From: Bacteroidales bacterium
Lineage (GTDB): Bacteria; Bacteroidota; Bacteroidia; Bacteroidales; F082
Length of the DNA stretch: 64,000 nt
Reading direction: 5' to 3'
Assembly (NCBI GenBank): GCA_024400295.1
Contig: JAKSNA010000011.1
Location: 1-64,000, forward strand
Position numbers and translations under genes: made by a program. The notes beneath the pieces are model-generated. The model saw nothing but the letters and a program-made list of their open reading frames with translations. It was not told the origin of the DNA and made no database searches. Of the stretch, positions 8,718-17,843 are shown in pieces; position 1 is the first letter of the stretch; each line of letters begins with the position of its first letter.

Positions 8718-10850
8718 ATGAAACCAGATTTCAAGAAAATAGACATCAACGCTATACCTGAGTCAAAGACAAAGGCCGACTACAAGGCCGACTGGGAGAC
8801 CGTTGAGCACATCAACGTGAAGCCGGCATACACCGCCGAAGACCTCGCAAACATGGAGCACCTCAACTACGCGGCGGGCATCGCCCCTTACCTCCGCGGA
8901 CCTTACTCGACCATGTACGTCATGCGTCCTTGGACAGTCCGCCAGTATGCGGGTTTCTCGACAGCCGAGGAGTCGAACGCATTCTACCGCCGCAACATCG
9001 CTGCAGGCCAGAAAGGTCTTTCGGTCGCTTTCGACCTCGCCACACACCGCGGCTATGACGCCGACCACGAGCGCGTCATGGGCGACGTCGGCAAGGCCGG
9101 CGTGAGCATCTGCTCCGTCGAAGACATGAAAGTGCTGTTCGACCAAATCCCTTTGAACAAGATGTCAGTCTCAATGACCATGAACGGCGCGGTGCTGCCG
9201 ATCCTGGCGTTCTACATCGTCGCGGCATTGGAGCAAGGCGCGAAATACGAAGAGCTTCAGGGTACGATACAGAACGACATCCTGAAAGAGTTCATGGTTC
9301 GTAACACATACATCTACCCGCCTGAGTTCTCGATGAGAATCATCGCCGACATCTTCGCGTTCACATCGCAGAACATGCCGAAGTTCAACTCAATCTCAAT
9401 CTCCGGCTACCACATGCAGGAAGCCGGCGCCACATGCGACATCGAGCTGGCCTACACCCTCGCCGACGGCTGGGACTACCTCCGCACAGGCGTGAAGTCG
9501 GGTCTCGACATCGACGCTTTCGCGCCGCGCCTCTCGTTCTTCTGGTGCTCCGGAATGAACCATTTCATGGAGATAGCGAAGATGCGTGCGGCACGTATGC
9601 TCTGGGCCAAGATCGTGAAGACCTTCAACCCGAAGAGCGATAAGTCGTTGGCACTCCGCACACACACACAGACTTCAGGCTGGTCGTTGACCGAACAGGA
9701 CCCGTTCAACAACGTCGCGCGCACATGCGTCGAGGCTATGGGCGCGGCACTCGGCCACACGCAGTCGCTCCACACCAACGCCCTCGACGAAGCCATCGCG
9801 CTTCCGACCGACTTCTCGGCGCGTATCGCACGTAACACTCAGATTTACATTCAGGAAGAGACCAACGTCTGCCGCACCGTTGACCCGTGGGCCGGCTCAT
9901 ATTACATAGAGTCGCTGACCAAGGAGATCGCCGACAGAGCATGGGAGCACATCATGGAGATCGAGGCTATGGGCGGCATGGCAAAGGCCATCGAGACCGG
10001 ACTTCCGAAGATGCGCATCGAAGAGGCTGCGGCCCGCAAGCAGGCGAGAATCGACGCCGGCAACGAGACAATCGTGGGCATCAACAAATACCGTCTCGAA
10101 CATGAAGACGCCATCGACACGTTGGAGGTCGATAACACGGCGGTCCGCGAGTCGCAGATCAAGCGTCTTAACGCACTTCGCGCAAGCCGCAACGAGGCCG
10201 ACGTGCAGCGTTGCCTCGAAGCCATCACAGAGGCGGCCCGCACAGGCAACGGCAACCTCCTCGCCCTCGCGATAGAGGCGGCGAAGGTCCGCGCCACATT
10301 GGGCGAGATCTCAATGGCATGCGAGAAGGTCGCAGGTCGTTATAAAGCTGTTATTCGTTCAATATCAGGAGTTTATTCTATGGAAGCAAAAGGTAATGAC
10401 AAATTCGCCAAGGCGCAGGCCATGGCCGACGAGTTCGCCAAGATGGAAGGACGTCGTCCTCGTATCATGATTGCCAAGATGGGTCAGGACGGTCACGACC
10501 GTGGCGCAAAGGTCGTCGCGACAGGCTACGCTGACATAGGCTTCGACGTTGACATGGGGCCGTTGTTCCAGACACCGGCCGAGGCGGCACGCCAGGCGGT
10601 GGAGAACGACGTCCACATCCTCGGAGTCTCATCACTCGCGGCGGGTCACAAGACACTCGTTCCGCAGGTCATCGACGAGTTGGCCAAGCTCGGCCGTCCG
10701 GACATCATGGTGGTCGTTGGCGGCGTCATCCCTCCGCAGGACTACCAGTTCCTCTACGACGCAGGCGCGGCAGCCATCTTCGGGCCAGGCACGATAGTGT
10801 CGGATTCGGCGATGAAGATGCTCGAACTGCTCATCGAGATGAGGAAATAG
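8718..10850 (+). CDS. mutB: Methylmalonyl-CoA mutase large, catalytic subunit
   Basis: 710 residues. The N-terminal barrel binds the CoA substrate ([39 protein letters not shown]). The C-terminal domain holds the cobalamin signature D591-G-H593-D-R-G596; His593 is the expected lower cobalt ligand. [12 protein letters not shown] and GGVIPPQDY complete the B12 fold. The ATG is preceded by an unusually strong Shine-Dalgarno AAAGGAG (8706-8712), rare in this phylum, suggesting that subunit balance is set at translation. No epimerase or decarboxylase gene is nearby. A terminator follows at once. Confidence 0.97.
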   Translation: MKPDFKKIDINAIPESKTKADYKADWETVEHINVKPAYTAEDLANMEHLNYAAGIAPYLRGPYSTMYVMRPWTVRQYAGFSTAEESNAFYRRNIAAGQKGLSVAFDLATHRGYDADHERVMGDVGKAGVSICSVEDMKVLFDQIPLNKMSVSMTMNGAVLPILAFYIVAALEQGAKYEELQGTIQNDILKEFMVRNTYIYPPEFSMRIIADIFAFTSQNMPKFNSISISGYHMQEAGATCDIELAYTLADGWDYLRTGVKSGLDIDAFAPRLSFFWCSGMNHFMEIAKMRAARMLWAKIVKTFNPKSDKSLALRTHTQTSGWSLTEQDPFNNVARTCVEAMGAALGHTQSLHTNALDEAIALPTDFSARIARNTQIYIQEETNVCRTVDPWAGSYYIESLTKEIADRAWEHIMEIEAMGGMAKAIETGLPKMRIEEAAARKQARIDAGNETIVGINKYRLEHEDAIDTLEVDNTAVRESQIKRLNALRASRNEADVQRCLEAITEAARTGNGNLLALAIEAAKVRATLGEISMACEKVAGRYKAVIRSISGVYSMEAKGNDKFAKAQAMADEFAKMEGRRPRIMIAKMGQDGHDRGAKVVATGYADIGFDVDMGPLFQTPAEAARQAVENDVHILGVSSLAAGHKTLVPQVIDELAKLGRPDIMVVVGGVIPPQDYQFLYDAGAAAIFGPGTIVSDSAMKMLELLIEMRK

Positions 10851-10874
10851 TTAAGAGATAAGAGAGTAGAGTTA

Positions 10875-10908
10875 AGAGAGGCTGGCGCAAGTGCCGGTCT
10901 CTCTTTTT
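10875..10908 (+). terminator. Rho-independent terminator of mutAB
   Basis: AGAGAG-GCTGGC pairs with GCCGGT-CTCTCT around a GCAAGT loop, followed by TTTTT. It grows out of a purine-rich repeat tract at 10851-10880. Its GAGGCTGG core resembles the terminator at 48080. Confidence 0.85.
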
Positions 10909-10964
10909 ATGTGATATAAAGCATAAAATCATGTTAATTTTATGTGATATATTAAATAAAATAC

Positions 10965-10972
10965 TATTTTTG
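10965..10972 (+). promoter_or_regulatory. Bacteroidota -7 box for the AAA_14 gene
   Basis: TATTTTTG, only 13 bases before the ATG at 10986, predicting a leader shorter than about 10 bases. Confidence 0.7.
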
Positions 10973-10985
10973 CAAAAATTTTGAT

Positions 10986-12269
10986 ATGGATATAAATTTA
11001 ATAAAACAAGTTGTCGTCACAAACAGAAATCTATTGTCATCCATTGATTTGACACGAAGGGATGTTGATTTAGATGACAGCATCAATTATGTTTTCACTG
11101 GTGTGCGTCAGGCTGGCAAATCGTACCTGATGTTCCAGCAGATTCAGACATTATTGGCAAAAGGCATCACGTTGGACCAGATCTTATACGTGAATTTTGA
11201 TGACGAACGTCTGGTAGGATTTACTTCTGCGGACTTTGATTTGATTTTACAGGCACATTATCAACTATCTGATTCAAAACCAATTATATTCTTGGATGAA
11301 CCTCAAAATATTGAAGATTGGGAAAGATTTGCCCGCCGCATAGCCAACGAAAAATACAGAGCGTTAATAACAGGAAGCAACGCAAAAATGTTGAGTTCGG
11401 AATTTGCCACCATTTTAGGCGGCCGGTATGTGATGAAAAATGTATATCCATATTCGTTTGCGGAATTTCTTAAGGCAAAAGATTTTTTGTTCAGCAACAA
11501 CTGGCAGTTTGATATTAATTGCATAAACCAGATTAAACGTTTGTTTTCGGATTTTTTCTACTACGGCGGTTTTCCAGAATTGGTGAACATCAGGCAGAAA
11601 AGGCTGTGGCTGTCGTCTTTATTCAAGAAAATGCTGCTCGGTGATGTCATTGCACGGAATGGTGTGAAAAACGTTAATGCGTTGACATTTCTATCCAAAA
11701 AGTTGGCCGAAAGTGTAAGACAACCAATATCATATAATCGTTTGGCCAATTTGGTTTCATCATTGGGAGAAAAAGTTCAGACCGGCACAATGATTGATTA
11801 TGTTCGTCATTTGAAAGATGCCTGCATTATTTTTGAAGTTAAAAACATAGCTTCGCAATTAGTTGAAAAGGAAGGAAATAAGAAATATTATTATTGTGAC
11901 AATGGGATTTTGAACCTTTTTCTGATGAATGCGGAGACGGCTTTGCTGGAAAATCTTGTCGCTACAGAATTGAAACGACGCTACGATGACGGCATTTATT
12001 TTTACAATGACAAAATAGAAGTTGATTTTGTCATTCCCGAAATCGGACAAGCCATACAGGTTTGCTATAGCCTTGGTGACGAATTTAGCGAGGCTTACAA
12101 ACGGGAGACACAGGCCTTGCTGAAAATAAGCAAACGTCTGCAATACAATAACTTGACAATCATTACATACGACGAGGAAGAACGGCAAGTTGACATCGGT
12201 GGAAAATCCATATCCATAATTCCAATCTGGAAATGGATCTTGGTTGAATCAAAGGTGCACGGCTCATGA
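10986..12269 (+). CDS. AAA_14 / DUF4143 ATPase
   Basis: 427-residue cytoplasmic protein of the common but uncharacterised AAA-ATPase plus DUF4143 family. Walker A is GVRQAGKS at residues 39-46. Walker B is PIIFLDEPQN at about 99-108, followed by sensor-like ALITGSNAKM. The C-terminal half (from about 195) carries the DUF4143 domain, whose ending (EVDFVIPE ... AIQVCYSL) resembles a PD-(D/E)XK nuclease core with E-V-D and I-Q-V. It is monocistronic, AT-rich compared with mutAB, and the first gene of an accessory stretch. Its function is unknown. Confidence 0.88.
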   Translation: MDINLIKQVVVTNRNLLSSIDLTRRDVDLDDSINYVFTGVRQAGKSYLMFQQIQTLLAKGITLDQILYVNFDDERLVGFTSADFDLILQAHYQLSDSKPIIFLDEPQNIEDWERFARRIANEKYRALITGSNAKMLSSEFATILGGRYVMKNVYPYSFAEFLKAKDFLFSNNWQFDINCINQIKRLFSDFFYYGGFPELVNIRQKRLWLSSLFKKMLLGDVIARNGVKNVNALTFLSKKLAESVRQPISYNRLANLVSSLGEKVQTGTMIDYVRHLKDACIIFEVKNIASQLVEKEGNKKYYYCDNGILNLFLMNAETALLENLVATELKRRYDDGIYFYNDKIEVDFVIPEIGQAIQVCYSLGDEFSEAYKRETQALLKISKRLQYNNLTIITYDEEERQVDIGGKSISIIPIWKWILVESKVHGS

Positions 12270-12342
12270 CCCTGTGGCACGATATAATCGGTGTGCATCT
12301 TGGAGGATAGAGGTTGTACAATTTTAACCTATACGCCACCTC

Positions 12343-12612
12343 TTAATTCTCGAAATTCTTGAACAAGTCGTTGTAATACAGGTTCATGGGGTTTAAAATC
12401 AAATCCCAGTCCTGCCCCCAGACAACATTGCCACATTCAATCCGAAACTCCTTGAAACGTTCGGGATTGTAATATTCATCATAGACTTTGTTCGGGCATT
12501 TCATGAAGAAAGGTTCAAAATCGACATCGTTACATGTGCCATCGACAAATGTAATCCTTAATGTGTAACCTTCAACGTATTGTGCATCAATAACTTTAAA
12601 CTTATCAATCAT
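12343..12612 (-). CDS. DUF2442 family protein
   Basis: 89-residue protein with the DUF2442 pattern: a beta strand YTLRITFVDGTCNDVDFEPF, then Y-x-P-E-R-F-K-E-F, and a closing G-N-V-V-W-x-x-D-W-D-L. Such proteins are often paired with DUF4160 in toxin-antitoxin-like pairs, but no DUF4160 gene is beside it. It lies 64 bases after the stop of the GHL10-like gene on the same strand, without a visible promoter, so it may be co-transcribed with it. Confidence 0.8.
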   Translation of the reverse strand: MIDKFKVIDAQYVEGYTLRITFVDGTCNDVDFEPFFMKCPNKVYDEYYNPERFKEFRIECGNVVWGQDWDLILNPMNLYYNDLFKNFEN

Positions 12613-12676
12613 TATATTCTTTTGTTTATTTCTTCACAGGAAACCTTTTCTTTCAGAACAAAAACCTTATACCATT

Positions 12677-14854
12677 TCATTTCCCGACACCACCTTTAAC
12701 AACTTCCTCGAAAACCTCCCAGTGTTCCGGCGTCATTCGGTCGGGGGTGAAGAGGCAGATGCCGGCGGCTCCCGACGACATCGAGCCTTCGATGGCGGTT
12801 TTAAGTTCCGACGGCGTAAGCCCCGAGCCTTCCGGGTCGGTGACCTTGTCCTTGTTTCTCCAATCGTGGCAGATGAAGAGTCCGCTGACGACAGGCTTCG
12901 GCGTGCCGGAAGTTTCAAGACGTGTCATCTCGCCGACCCACTCGGCGTCTTCAAGATAGAAGTCGTTGTAGTTCATCGGGAAAAGCATATCGACATCCCA
13001 CTTCTTCCACTGCTGCCGCACCATCGGCTCGGCGTAGCCTTCGGGGCCGGGGAAGACATCGGCGCTGACCTTGCAGCCCTGTGCGTGAAGCGAGTCGCAG
13101 ATGGTGTTGACGAGGTCGGTGAGGACATCGCAACGGAACTGCGCCCATTCGGGTATGGAGGCGGGATTGATGCCGGCGGCAATCTCCTTGCGGATGTCGA
13201 TTCCTGTTCTGCTTAAGAAATCGGCGCAACACGCATCGCAGTAACAGTAGTCGACGCCGGGGTATTCGCGGACGCTGCCGTCGTCGTCACGCCACCGGTG
13301 ATGGATCTTGTGGTCGTACTTCGCCCACAGCCCTTCGGCAAGGATGACGTCGGCGTAGCGGATGTAGTCGAGTTGGATGTAATCGACATAAGGTATCGCC
13401 GCCATCTTCAGGTAGGCGTCGGTCAGAAATTCAACGACCTCGGGGTTATGCGGGTCGAGGGTCTGGTAATACCCGACGTAGGCGCGTTCCTCCGGCGTGA
13501 ACGCCGACTTGCCGAGCCGGTTGACGGTGTAACACGTCGAGTCCAGGCCGCCGTGGATGATGGACGGCGCCCAGGCGTGATATTCCAAACCCGCATTGAA
13601 CGCTATGGCGGCGCATCGTGCAATGCGCTCATAGTCAAAGCCGTTGTTGACGCACACGCCATAAAGACCGTGTTTTTTCCATTCACGGAACAGGTTGAGG
13701 AGACTGTCTTCCGACACTGTGTTTTCGTCCCAGCCGTACCACCCGTAAGCCTTTATTGCAGGTAACGTGTTTTTGTGACGGACAACGACTCCATCTTGGT
13801 TGAGCGTTATCACCTCGCCATCGGACTTTGTCGCAATGATTTCGTATGTGTTAGTGGTTGTCTCAATCCTGATGCCGGCGCCGGCTGTCATGAGTTGCTC
13901 CTCGGTTGTCAGCGGTATATCATTGATATAGCGGTGGTTATGCCCGAACTCCTCTTCTTCGCGGTAGAACATCGCCCAGAGGATTCTCATCAGATCTTCA
14001 TCGGGGAGGGCGGGAAAGACGTCGCCGGATTTTTTCGGTGAGAGATAGACCTTGCCCCATCTTTCGGGCATGTGCATGGCCACGCGGCCGTTTGCGCCCC
14101 ACGTCCAGTTGTCTTCGGGGAGGTTCCTGCCTTTCTTGTCTTTCCTTACGGAATAGCCGCCGTCAGCGAGCTTGTCGGTCTGCCATTCCACGCGTGAGAA
14201 GCCCACGGAGATGATGTTGCCCGCCTGAAGTATATTCGTGATTCCGTCGTTGACGGCCTTGCGCGGGATTGCGACCTCAATGGTCCATCCGCGGTCACGG
14301 TCACGGTTGTCGTTGAGCGTGCCGTCAACATGCGTGGCGACCTTTAGGCCACTGGCGTTCCAGCCGATGGTTATGAAACTCTTTTCCGGCGAGCGGTAAG
14401 GGTGTTCGATGAAGAGGTCGAAGATGGTGGCGATGGCGTTGAACTCCATCTCGAAATAGTTCTTGCCGTCGTTGTCTGGGTCGAGGAAAATCTCGAAGTC
14501 GTTGTCGTAATAGATGACTTCGTCGCGTTCCGTGATGTAAGCCCAGATGTCAGGTTCCTCCAACTGCGCCGCTACGTAGAGGTAATCGTCGTCCCAGAGG
14601 ATTTTGGCGCGGGTCTCGAACCGCGGTGTCGGGTGCCCGTCGCCGGAGATGTCGGTGAAGATGTCGGTCCACGGCGCGTTCCGCCATTCCTCATCGGAAA
14701 GTATGCCGTCGATCTCGGGCGTGACAGCGGCGCGGTACGCCACGTATCTCTCAACGGGAGTGAGGAAACGCGCATAACGTCCGGTGACGCTCTCCTGTGC
14801 ATTCAGGCAGCAGAGCCAAAGGAGTATTGTGAAAAATATCGCAAGGCGTTTCAT
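12677..14854 (-). CDS. Exported CBM9-like plus family 10-like (GHL10) glycoside hydrolase
   Basis: 725 residues from the ATG at 14854. This start opens a signal peptide (MKRLAIFFTILLWLCCLNAQ) and lies just below the promoter box; an upstream extension is not needed. Residues ~45-270 form a CBM9/DOMON-like carbohydrate-binding domain (PEIDGILSDEEW ... DDDYLYVAAQLEEPDIWA ... YDNDFEIFLDPD). Residues ~370-715 form a TIM-barrel similar to the GHL10 family, with YVDYIQLDYIRYADV as the likely active-site strand and DVDMLFPMNY near the end. Predicted periplasmic or surface glycan hydrolase; substrate unknown. GC-rich compared with its neighbours. Confidence 0.82.
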   Translation of the reverse strand: MKRLAIFFTILLWLCCLNAQESVTGRYARFLTPVERYVAYRAAVTPEIDGILSDEEWRNAPWTDIFTDISGDGHPTPRFETRAKILWDDDYLYVAAQLEEPDIWAYITERDEVIYYDNDFEIFLDPDNDGKNYFEMEFNAIATIFDLFIEHPYRSPEKSFITIGWNASGLKVATHVDGTLNDNRDRDRGWTIEVAIPRKAVNDGITNILQAGNIISVGFSRVEWQTDKLADGGYSVRKDKKGRNLPEDNWTWGANGRVAMHMPERWGKVYLSPKKSGDVFPALPDEDLMRILWAMFYREEEEFGHNHRYINDIPLTTEEQLMTAGAGIRIETTTNTYEIIATKSDGEVITLNQDGVVVRHKNTLPAIKAYGWYGWDENTVSEDSLLNLFREWKKHGLYGVCVNNGFDYERIARCAAIAFNAGLEYHAWAPSIIHGGLDSTCYTVNRLGKSAFTPEERAYVGYYQTLDPHNPEVVEFLTDAYLKMAAIPYVDYIQLDYIRYADVILAEGLWAKYDHKIHHRWRDDDGSVREYPGVDYCYCDACCADFLSRTGIDIRKEIAAGINPASIPEWAQFRCDVLTDLVNTICDSLHAQGCKVSADVFPGPEGYAEPMVRQQWKKWDVDMLFPMNYNDFYLEDAEWVGEMTRLETSGTPKPVVSGLFICHDWRNKDKVTDPEGSGLTPSELKTAIEGSMSSGAAGICLFTPDRMTPEHWEVFEEVVKGGVGK

Positions 14855-14875
14855 TGTGCAATTTTTAAATTCCTG

Positions 14876-14883
14876 CAAAGTTA
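14876..14883 (-). promoter_or_regulatory. Bacteroidota -7 box for the GHL10-like gene
   Basis: TAACTTTG on the minus strand, 22 bases before the ATG at 14854. It supports the downstream start. Confidence 0.72.
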
Positions 14884-14922
14884 TTGAAAATCCATTTACG
14901 AAAAGCAGGTGTTTGGAAATAA

Positions 14923-15753
14923 TCATGATTTGGTTTTGGCAATGATTTCCTCTCTTGAAAAACTTAATATCGAAAATGCAAACCAACGCTTCCCTAAATC
15001 CTTCAACGATGCTCCGAGATGATAGACCTTGATGAAACTCCTCATCCCGACGAACGCCCGCATGATTCTGATGTTGGCTTCGACGGCCGTCGGCGAATGA
15101 AGGACGCCACTCAGCATGGCGACACCCTGCTCGGTGAAGGCGTATGGGAGATACTTGATGTGTTGTCCTTGTCTTGAGTTTAAGGTCGCAATTTGCGACC
15201 TTAAACTTGAGACCGCAAATTGCGACCTCAAGTTTTTACACTCCTCCCAAGTCAGCTGGAACATGAAGTCTTCGGGGAAGCGTTCAATGTTGCGGGTCAC
15301 TTGTTCAACGAGTCGTTTCGTCTCAACGCCATAAAGAACCGCCAAGTCGGAGTCGAGCATAACCTGTTGATTCCTAATTGTCTTGATTAGATTTCTGATT
15401 GAGCTGTCGGGAATCATCAGGCTTGAGGTGCGTGCTTTAATAACGTCTTCGGCCCATGTTTTGAACTGATTGATGTTCGAAGATTTCACCCGGTTTCCGA
15501 CGGAGATTATTACGTCGAAACTGAAGTATTTCACCGGTTTGTCTGAATTTGCAATGTGCAAAAAACGCACATTGCTTTTTTCATCCAGCCCTGTTTCCAT
15601 GAAAAAATTTTTGATATGTTTCGTGATGATGCTTCTGTCGCGCTGGAACAACTCCGCCATCTGCGCCTGCGTGAGCCAGACGTTCACGTCTTCAAAAACG
15701 ACCTCGATTTTCTTGGAGTCGTTTGTCTGAAAAATAACTGTTTCCTTATTCAT
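14923..15753 (-). CDS. RhuM-like / ORF6N fusion protein
   Basis: 276 residues. The N-terminal ~110 resemble RhuM (VWLTQAQMAELFQRDRSIIT ... HIKNFF ... KYFSFDVIISVGNRVKS). The rest is an ORF6N domain (IRNQQVMLDSDLAVLYGVET, then NIERFPEDFMFQLTWEE and YAFTEQGVAMLSGVL). ORF6N and RhuM are found on phage antirepressors and mobile DNA, but no other phage gene is adjacent. The link between the two halves is direct, at about residue 120. Inside the ORF6N part the coding DNA holds two tandem palindromes (15177-15232) that encode repeated LRSQ[FI]A peptides. Probably DNA-binding; exact role unknown. Confidence 0.82.
   Translation of the reverse strand: MNKETVIFQTNDSKKIEVVFEDVNVWLTQAQMAELFQRDRSIITKHIKNFFMETGLDEKSNVRFLHIANSDKPVKYFSFDVIISVGNRVKSSNINQFKTWAEDVIKARTSSLMIPDSSIRNLIKTIRNQQVMLDSDLAVLYGVETKRLVEQVTRNIERFPEDFMFQLTWEECKNLRSQFAVSSLRSQIATLNSRQGQHIKYLPYAFTEQGVAMLSGVLHSPTAVEANIRIMRAFVGMRSFIKVYHLGASLKDLGKRWFAFSILSFSREEIIAKTKS
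15177..15232. repeat. In-frame double palindrome inside the ORF6N gene
   Basis: 15177-15207 is a perfect palindrome with 15-base arms around one central base (AGTTTAAGGTCGCAA left arm). 15206-15232 is a second palindrome with two mismatches, built from similar sequence (CTTGAG ... CGCAA). Together they encode two similar peptides, LRSQFAVSS and LRSQIATLN. They look like a duplicated palindromic unit tolerated in frame. Confidence 0.85.
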
Positions 15754-15841
15754 AAATGTTGGTTTTTAATTGTTTACGAAAAATGGCTGCCAAACGACCG
15801 CCATACGGCGATGTCATTTGATAACCATTTCATCCGAGCTG

Positions 15842-15849
15842 CAAAAGTA
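15842..15849 (-). promoter_or_regulatory. Bacteroidota -7 box for the RhuM/ORF6N gene
   Basis: TACTTTTG on the minus strand, about 90 bases before the ATG at 15753. Confidence 0.6.
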
Positions 15850-15890
15850 ATGATATTTTTCCAGACGGAGATTGGAAATTTTGGAAAAAC

Positions 15891-15968
15891 TTATTGTTTC
15901 ACAATTTTCTCCTCGAACACCTTCCCGTCGTCGAGCGTGAACCTCATCACGTACAGCCCATGCGCAGC
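15891..15968 (-). pseudogene. Relic of a T9SS C-terminal sorting domain
   Basis: The minus strand reads AAHGLYVMRFTLDDGKVFEE, then KIVKQ and a TAA stop. This is the typical end of a T9SS type A sorting domain. A stop codon lies immediately upstream in the same frame and there is no start, so only the last 25 residues survive. The rest of the gene is absent; its place is taken by the lipoprotein pair ending at 16004. Confidence 0.75.
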
Positions 15969-16003
15969 TTATTACATAAACATACTCTTTGACAGAATCG
16001 ACA

Positions 16004-16453
16004 TCAAATATAATCCGCAAGATTTGATTCCAAAGTCTCGTCAATGTATCTTGAGTCAATTGAGATTATTGACCTGATTTTTTTGTTGGATGTTTTGATA
16101 ATCATCGGATTTGCCATGTCAAAACATACATCGTTCAGGATTCCCAAAGTGTCAAAGCACACGTCACAGTTGATTTTCTTCACGAAAACATCATCTTTGT
16201 TAAAGTCTATGACAGTCATGTCATAATTGGGTCTTTCGTTGACATTTTTTTCAAGCCAGAGCCATGTTTCCTGGATACAACCGTAACAGGAGAACTCTGG
16301 GATGACAACAAAGCAGTGTCCTTCGTTTGGGATTTCCATGTCGTACTGTTTCAGAACATTGTTGAAACTGTCTGTCTCTTTTGAATAACTCCCGCATCCC
16401 GCAAGCAGCAAGACAGATACGATGGCTGCGATTATCTTTTTCGAATTTCTCAT
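16004..16453 (-). CDS. Small lipoprotein with a CxxC motif
   Basis: 149 residues. The lipoprotein signal MRNSKKIIAAIVSVLLLAGC puts the lipidated cysteine at residue 20. A Cys-Tyr-Gly-Cys motif (56-59) follows a strand-like segment FVVIPEFS, resembling the beginning of thioredoxin-like folds. Two more cysteines occur near NCDVCFD. It begins 2 bases after the DUF4221-like gene and must be co-transcribed with it. From memory, Bacteroidota often pair propeller lipoproteins with small CxxC lipoproteins. No function is known. Confidence 0.72.
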   Translation of the reverse strand: MRNSKKIIAAIVSVLLLAGCGSYSKETDSFNNVLKQYDMEIPNEGHCFVVIPEFSCYGCIQETWLWLEKNVNERPNYDMTVIDFNKDDVFVKKINCDVCFDTLGILNDVCFDMANPMIIKTSNKKIRSIISIDSRYIDETLESNLADYI

Positions 16454-16455
16454 AA

Positions 16456-17535
16456 TCAGAATTTAAAAAGTGTCAGTGTCAGACGTTTATCATTTTTTGA
16501 ATTTTTCAATATGTAAACACCTTCCTTGCCCGGCAAAACCAATCTCGAATCATATTCGTCATTCTTAAAACAATATTCTTTTTTCACCGTGAAAGACGAA
16601 TCCATGACAATTATCGACCACGTCGGGTCGTGGTCTTCAGCATATCTGCCGTTGTTTCCGACTTTCCTGAAATGTTCAGCAACTCGGTAGTAATCATTGG
16701 CATAGCTGTCAAAAATCAAACCGGAGTATTTGGGCTGTGACAAGATGTAATTCCTGCAATATCCCATGTCGAAGGCTTTTGTGTCGTCCATCGGGGCGAA
16801 TCCGTCAATATACTTGCTCTTGCACAGGAAAGATTCTTTTTTGATTCCGTTTTCGTAAAAATAGATGCTGTCATCGCGTGCAAATGACATAATGCAGCAA
16901 TCGTCATCCAAAGGGCAGATCACCGGGAACCAATCATAAAAATTGCCGTTGTTTTTTTTGTAAGACTCCGGAAATTCACCAAAGACATGAACGCCGCCGT
17001 CATTCAAATCGACACTGCAAACCGGACTGACGCTTTCATAGTACATTGCGCGTTCATCGGCGTACGCAACGTTATATTCCATTGATGAATTTCCAATAAA
17101 CACTTGATTTCCAATGCCTTTCAAACCGATTGCCGGATTCATTGCCGCAACTGCCGGATCCAAGTCAATCTCGTCGCAAGCAAGACCTTTGCGATTTAAT
17201 AATTGCAATGAATTTGTTTCGTCTGTCAACGGGAAATATACAATTGTATCTTCGTTTTTTAAAAACATGAAATATCCGTACAATTCATCGCCGAAATCAA
17301 TCATTTCATTGTCAATGACTCCCGTCGAATCGAATTTCACGATGTTGATAATTGAAAGATTGAGCCGCGACTGCAGCACCAAGACGTTTTCATCGCATTC
17401 GATTGCATTCGGCACGGCAATGTATGCTTGATTTTCATACAGATGTATGTCTTTGACTTTTTCCGGTTCCTCAAATCGGTTTGCGCAAGACAGAAGGAAC
17501 AATAAAACAGACAAAAAAGCGACATTTTTTTTCAT
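16456..17535 (-). CDS. DUF4221-like beta-propeller lipoprotein
   Basis: 359 residues from the ATG at 17535, chosen because it opens the lipoprotein signal MKKNVAFLSVLLFLLSC; an upstream ATG at 17565 adds only a cysteine-containing extension. The mature part is rich in short beta strands. It has the C-terminal signature SGLIFDSYANDYYRVAEHFR followed by WSIIVMDSSFTVKKEYCF, seen in DUF4221 and six-bladed-propeller lipoproteins of Bacteroidota. Outer-membrane anchored by inference. It precedes the CxxC lipoprotein by 2 bases. The only promoter-like sequence is TACAGTTTG (17582-17590), one base longer than consensus. Confidence 0.75.
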   Translation of the reverse strand: MKKNVAFLSVLLFLLSCANRFEEPEKVKDIHLYENQAYIAVPNAIECDENVLVLQSRLNLSIINIVKFDSTGVIDNEMIDFGDELYGYFMFLKNEDTIVYFPLTDETNSLQLLNRKGLACDEIDLDPAVAAMNPAIGLKGIGNQVFIGNSSMEYNVAYADERAMYYESVSPVCSVDLNDGGVHVFGEFPESYKKNNGNFYDWFPVICPLDDDCCIMSFARDDSIYFYENGIKKESFLCKSKYIDGFAPMDDTKAFDMGYCRNYILSQPKYSGLIFDSYANDYYRVAEHFRKVGNNGRYAEDHDPTWSIIVMDSSFTVKKEYCFKNDEYDSRLVLPGKEGVYILKNSKNDKRLTLTLFKF

Positions 17536-17843
17536 ATTACATGATTTACAGCGTGATAACGACAAAACATGACCATTATTGCAAACTGTATTACTCTGAT
17601 TTAATTCTGAGCCGAATTAAAGTAATAAATGCAACTTTCTGATTAATATTTTCAATTGACGGTGTGAAGTTACATTTCATACTCTTACTTCCAACAATTT
17701 TATGATTTTCGGGTGAAAGGTAATTTATTGGTATTCAATGTACTACATTAAAGCTAAGGATTCCCGTGTGGTTGACGTTTTAGTTCTTTTGCAACCATCA
17801 GAAGTTCCAGTGAAGAAAATTTCGTGTAATTCGTGGTGGTGGG
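17536..17843. other. Gene-free AT-rich stretch with a hairpin and a repeat copy
   Basis: No coding region is visible in these 308 bases. A hairpin spans 17590-17626: TTTAATTC/GAATTAAA with a TGAGCC loop, extended by ATTAC/GTAAT across a 5-base bulge. At 17821-17838 the minus strand carries CACCACGAATTACACGAA, one copy of a dispersed repeat also present at 48049 and inside the gene at 59460. Confidence 0.6.

Noticed and set aside
14923-15753. Prophage remnant suggested by RhuM/ORF6N and KilA-N genes
   Set aside because: No integrase, capsid, portal, terminase, lysis genes or attachment repeats occur near either gene. Both appear as single accessory genes.
15814-16059. 81-codon frame overlapping the T9SS relic
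   Set aside because: It is in a different frame from both the relic and the lipoprotein gene and encodes no recognisable sequence; the relic frame explains the conserved bases.
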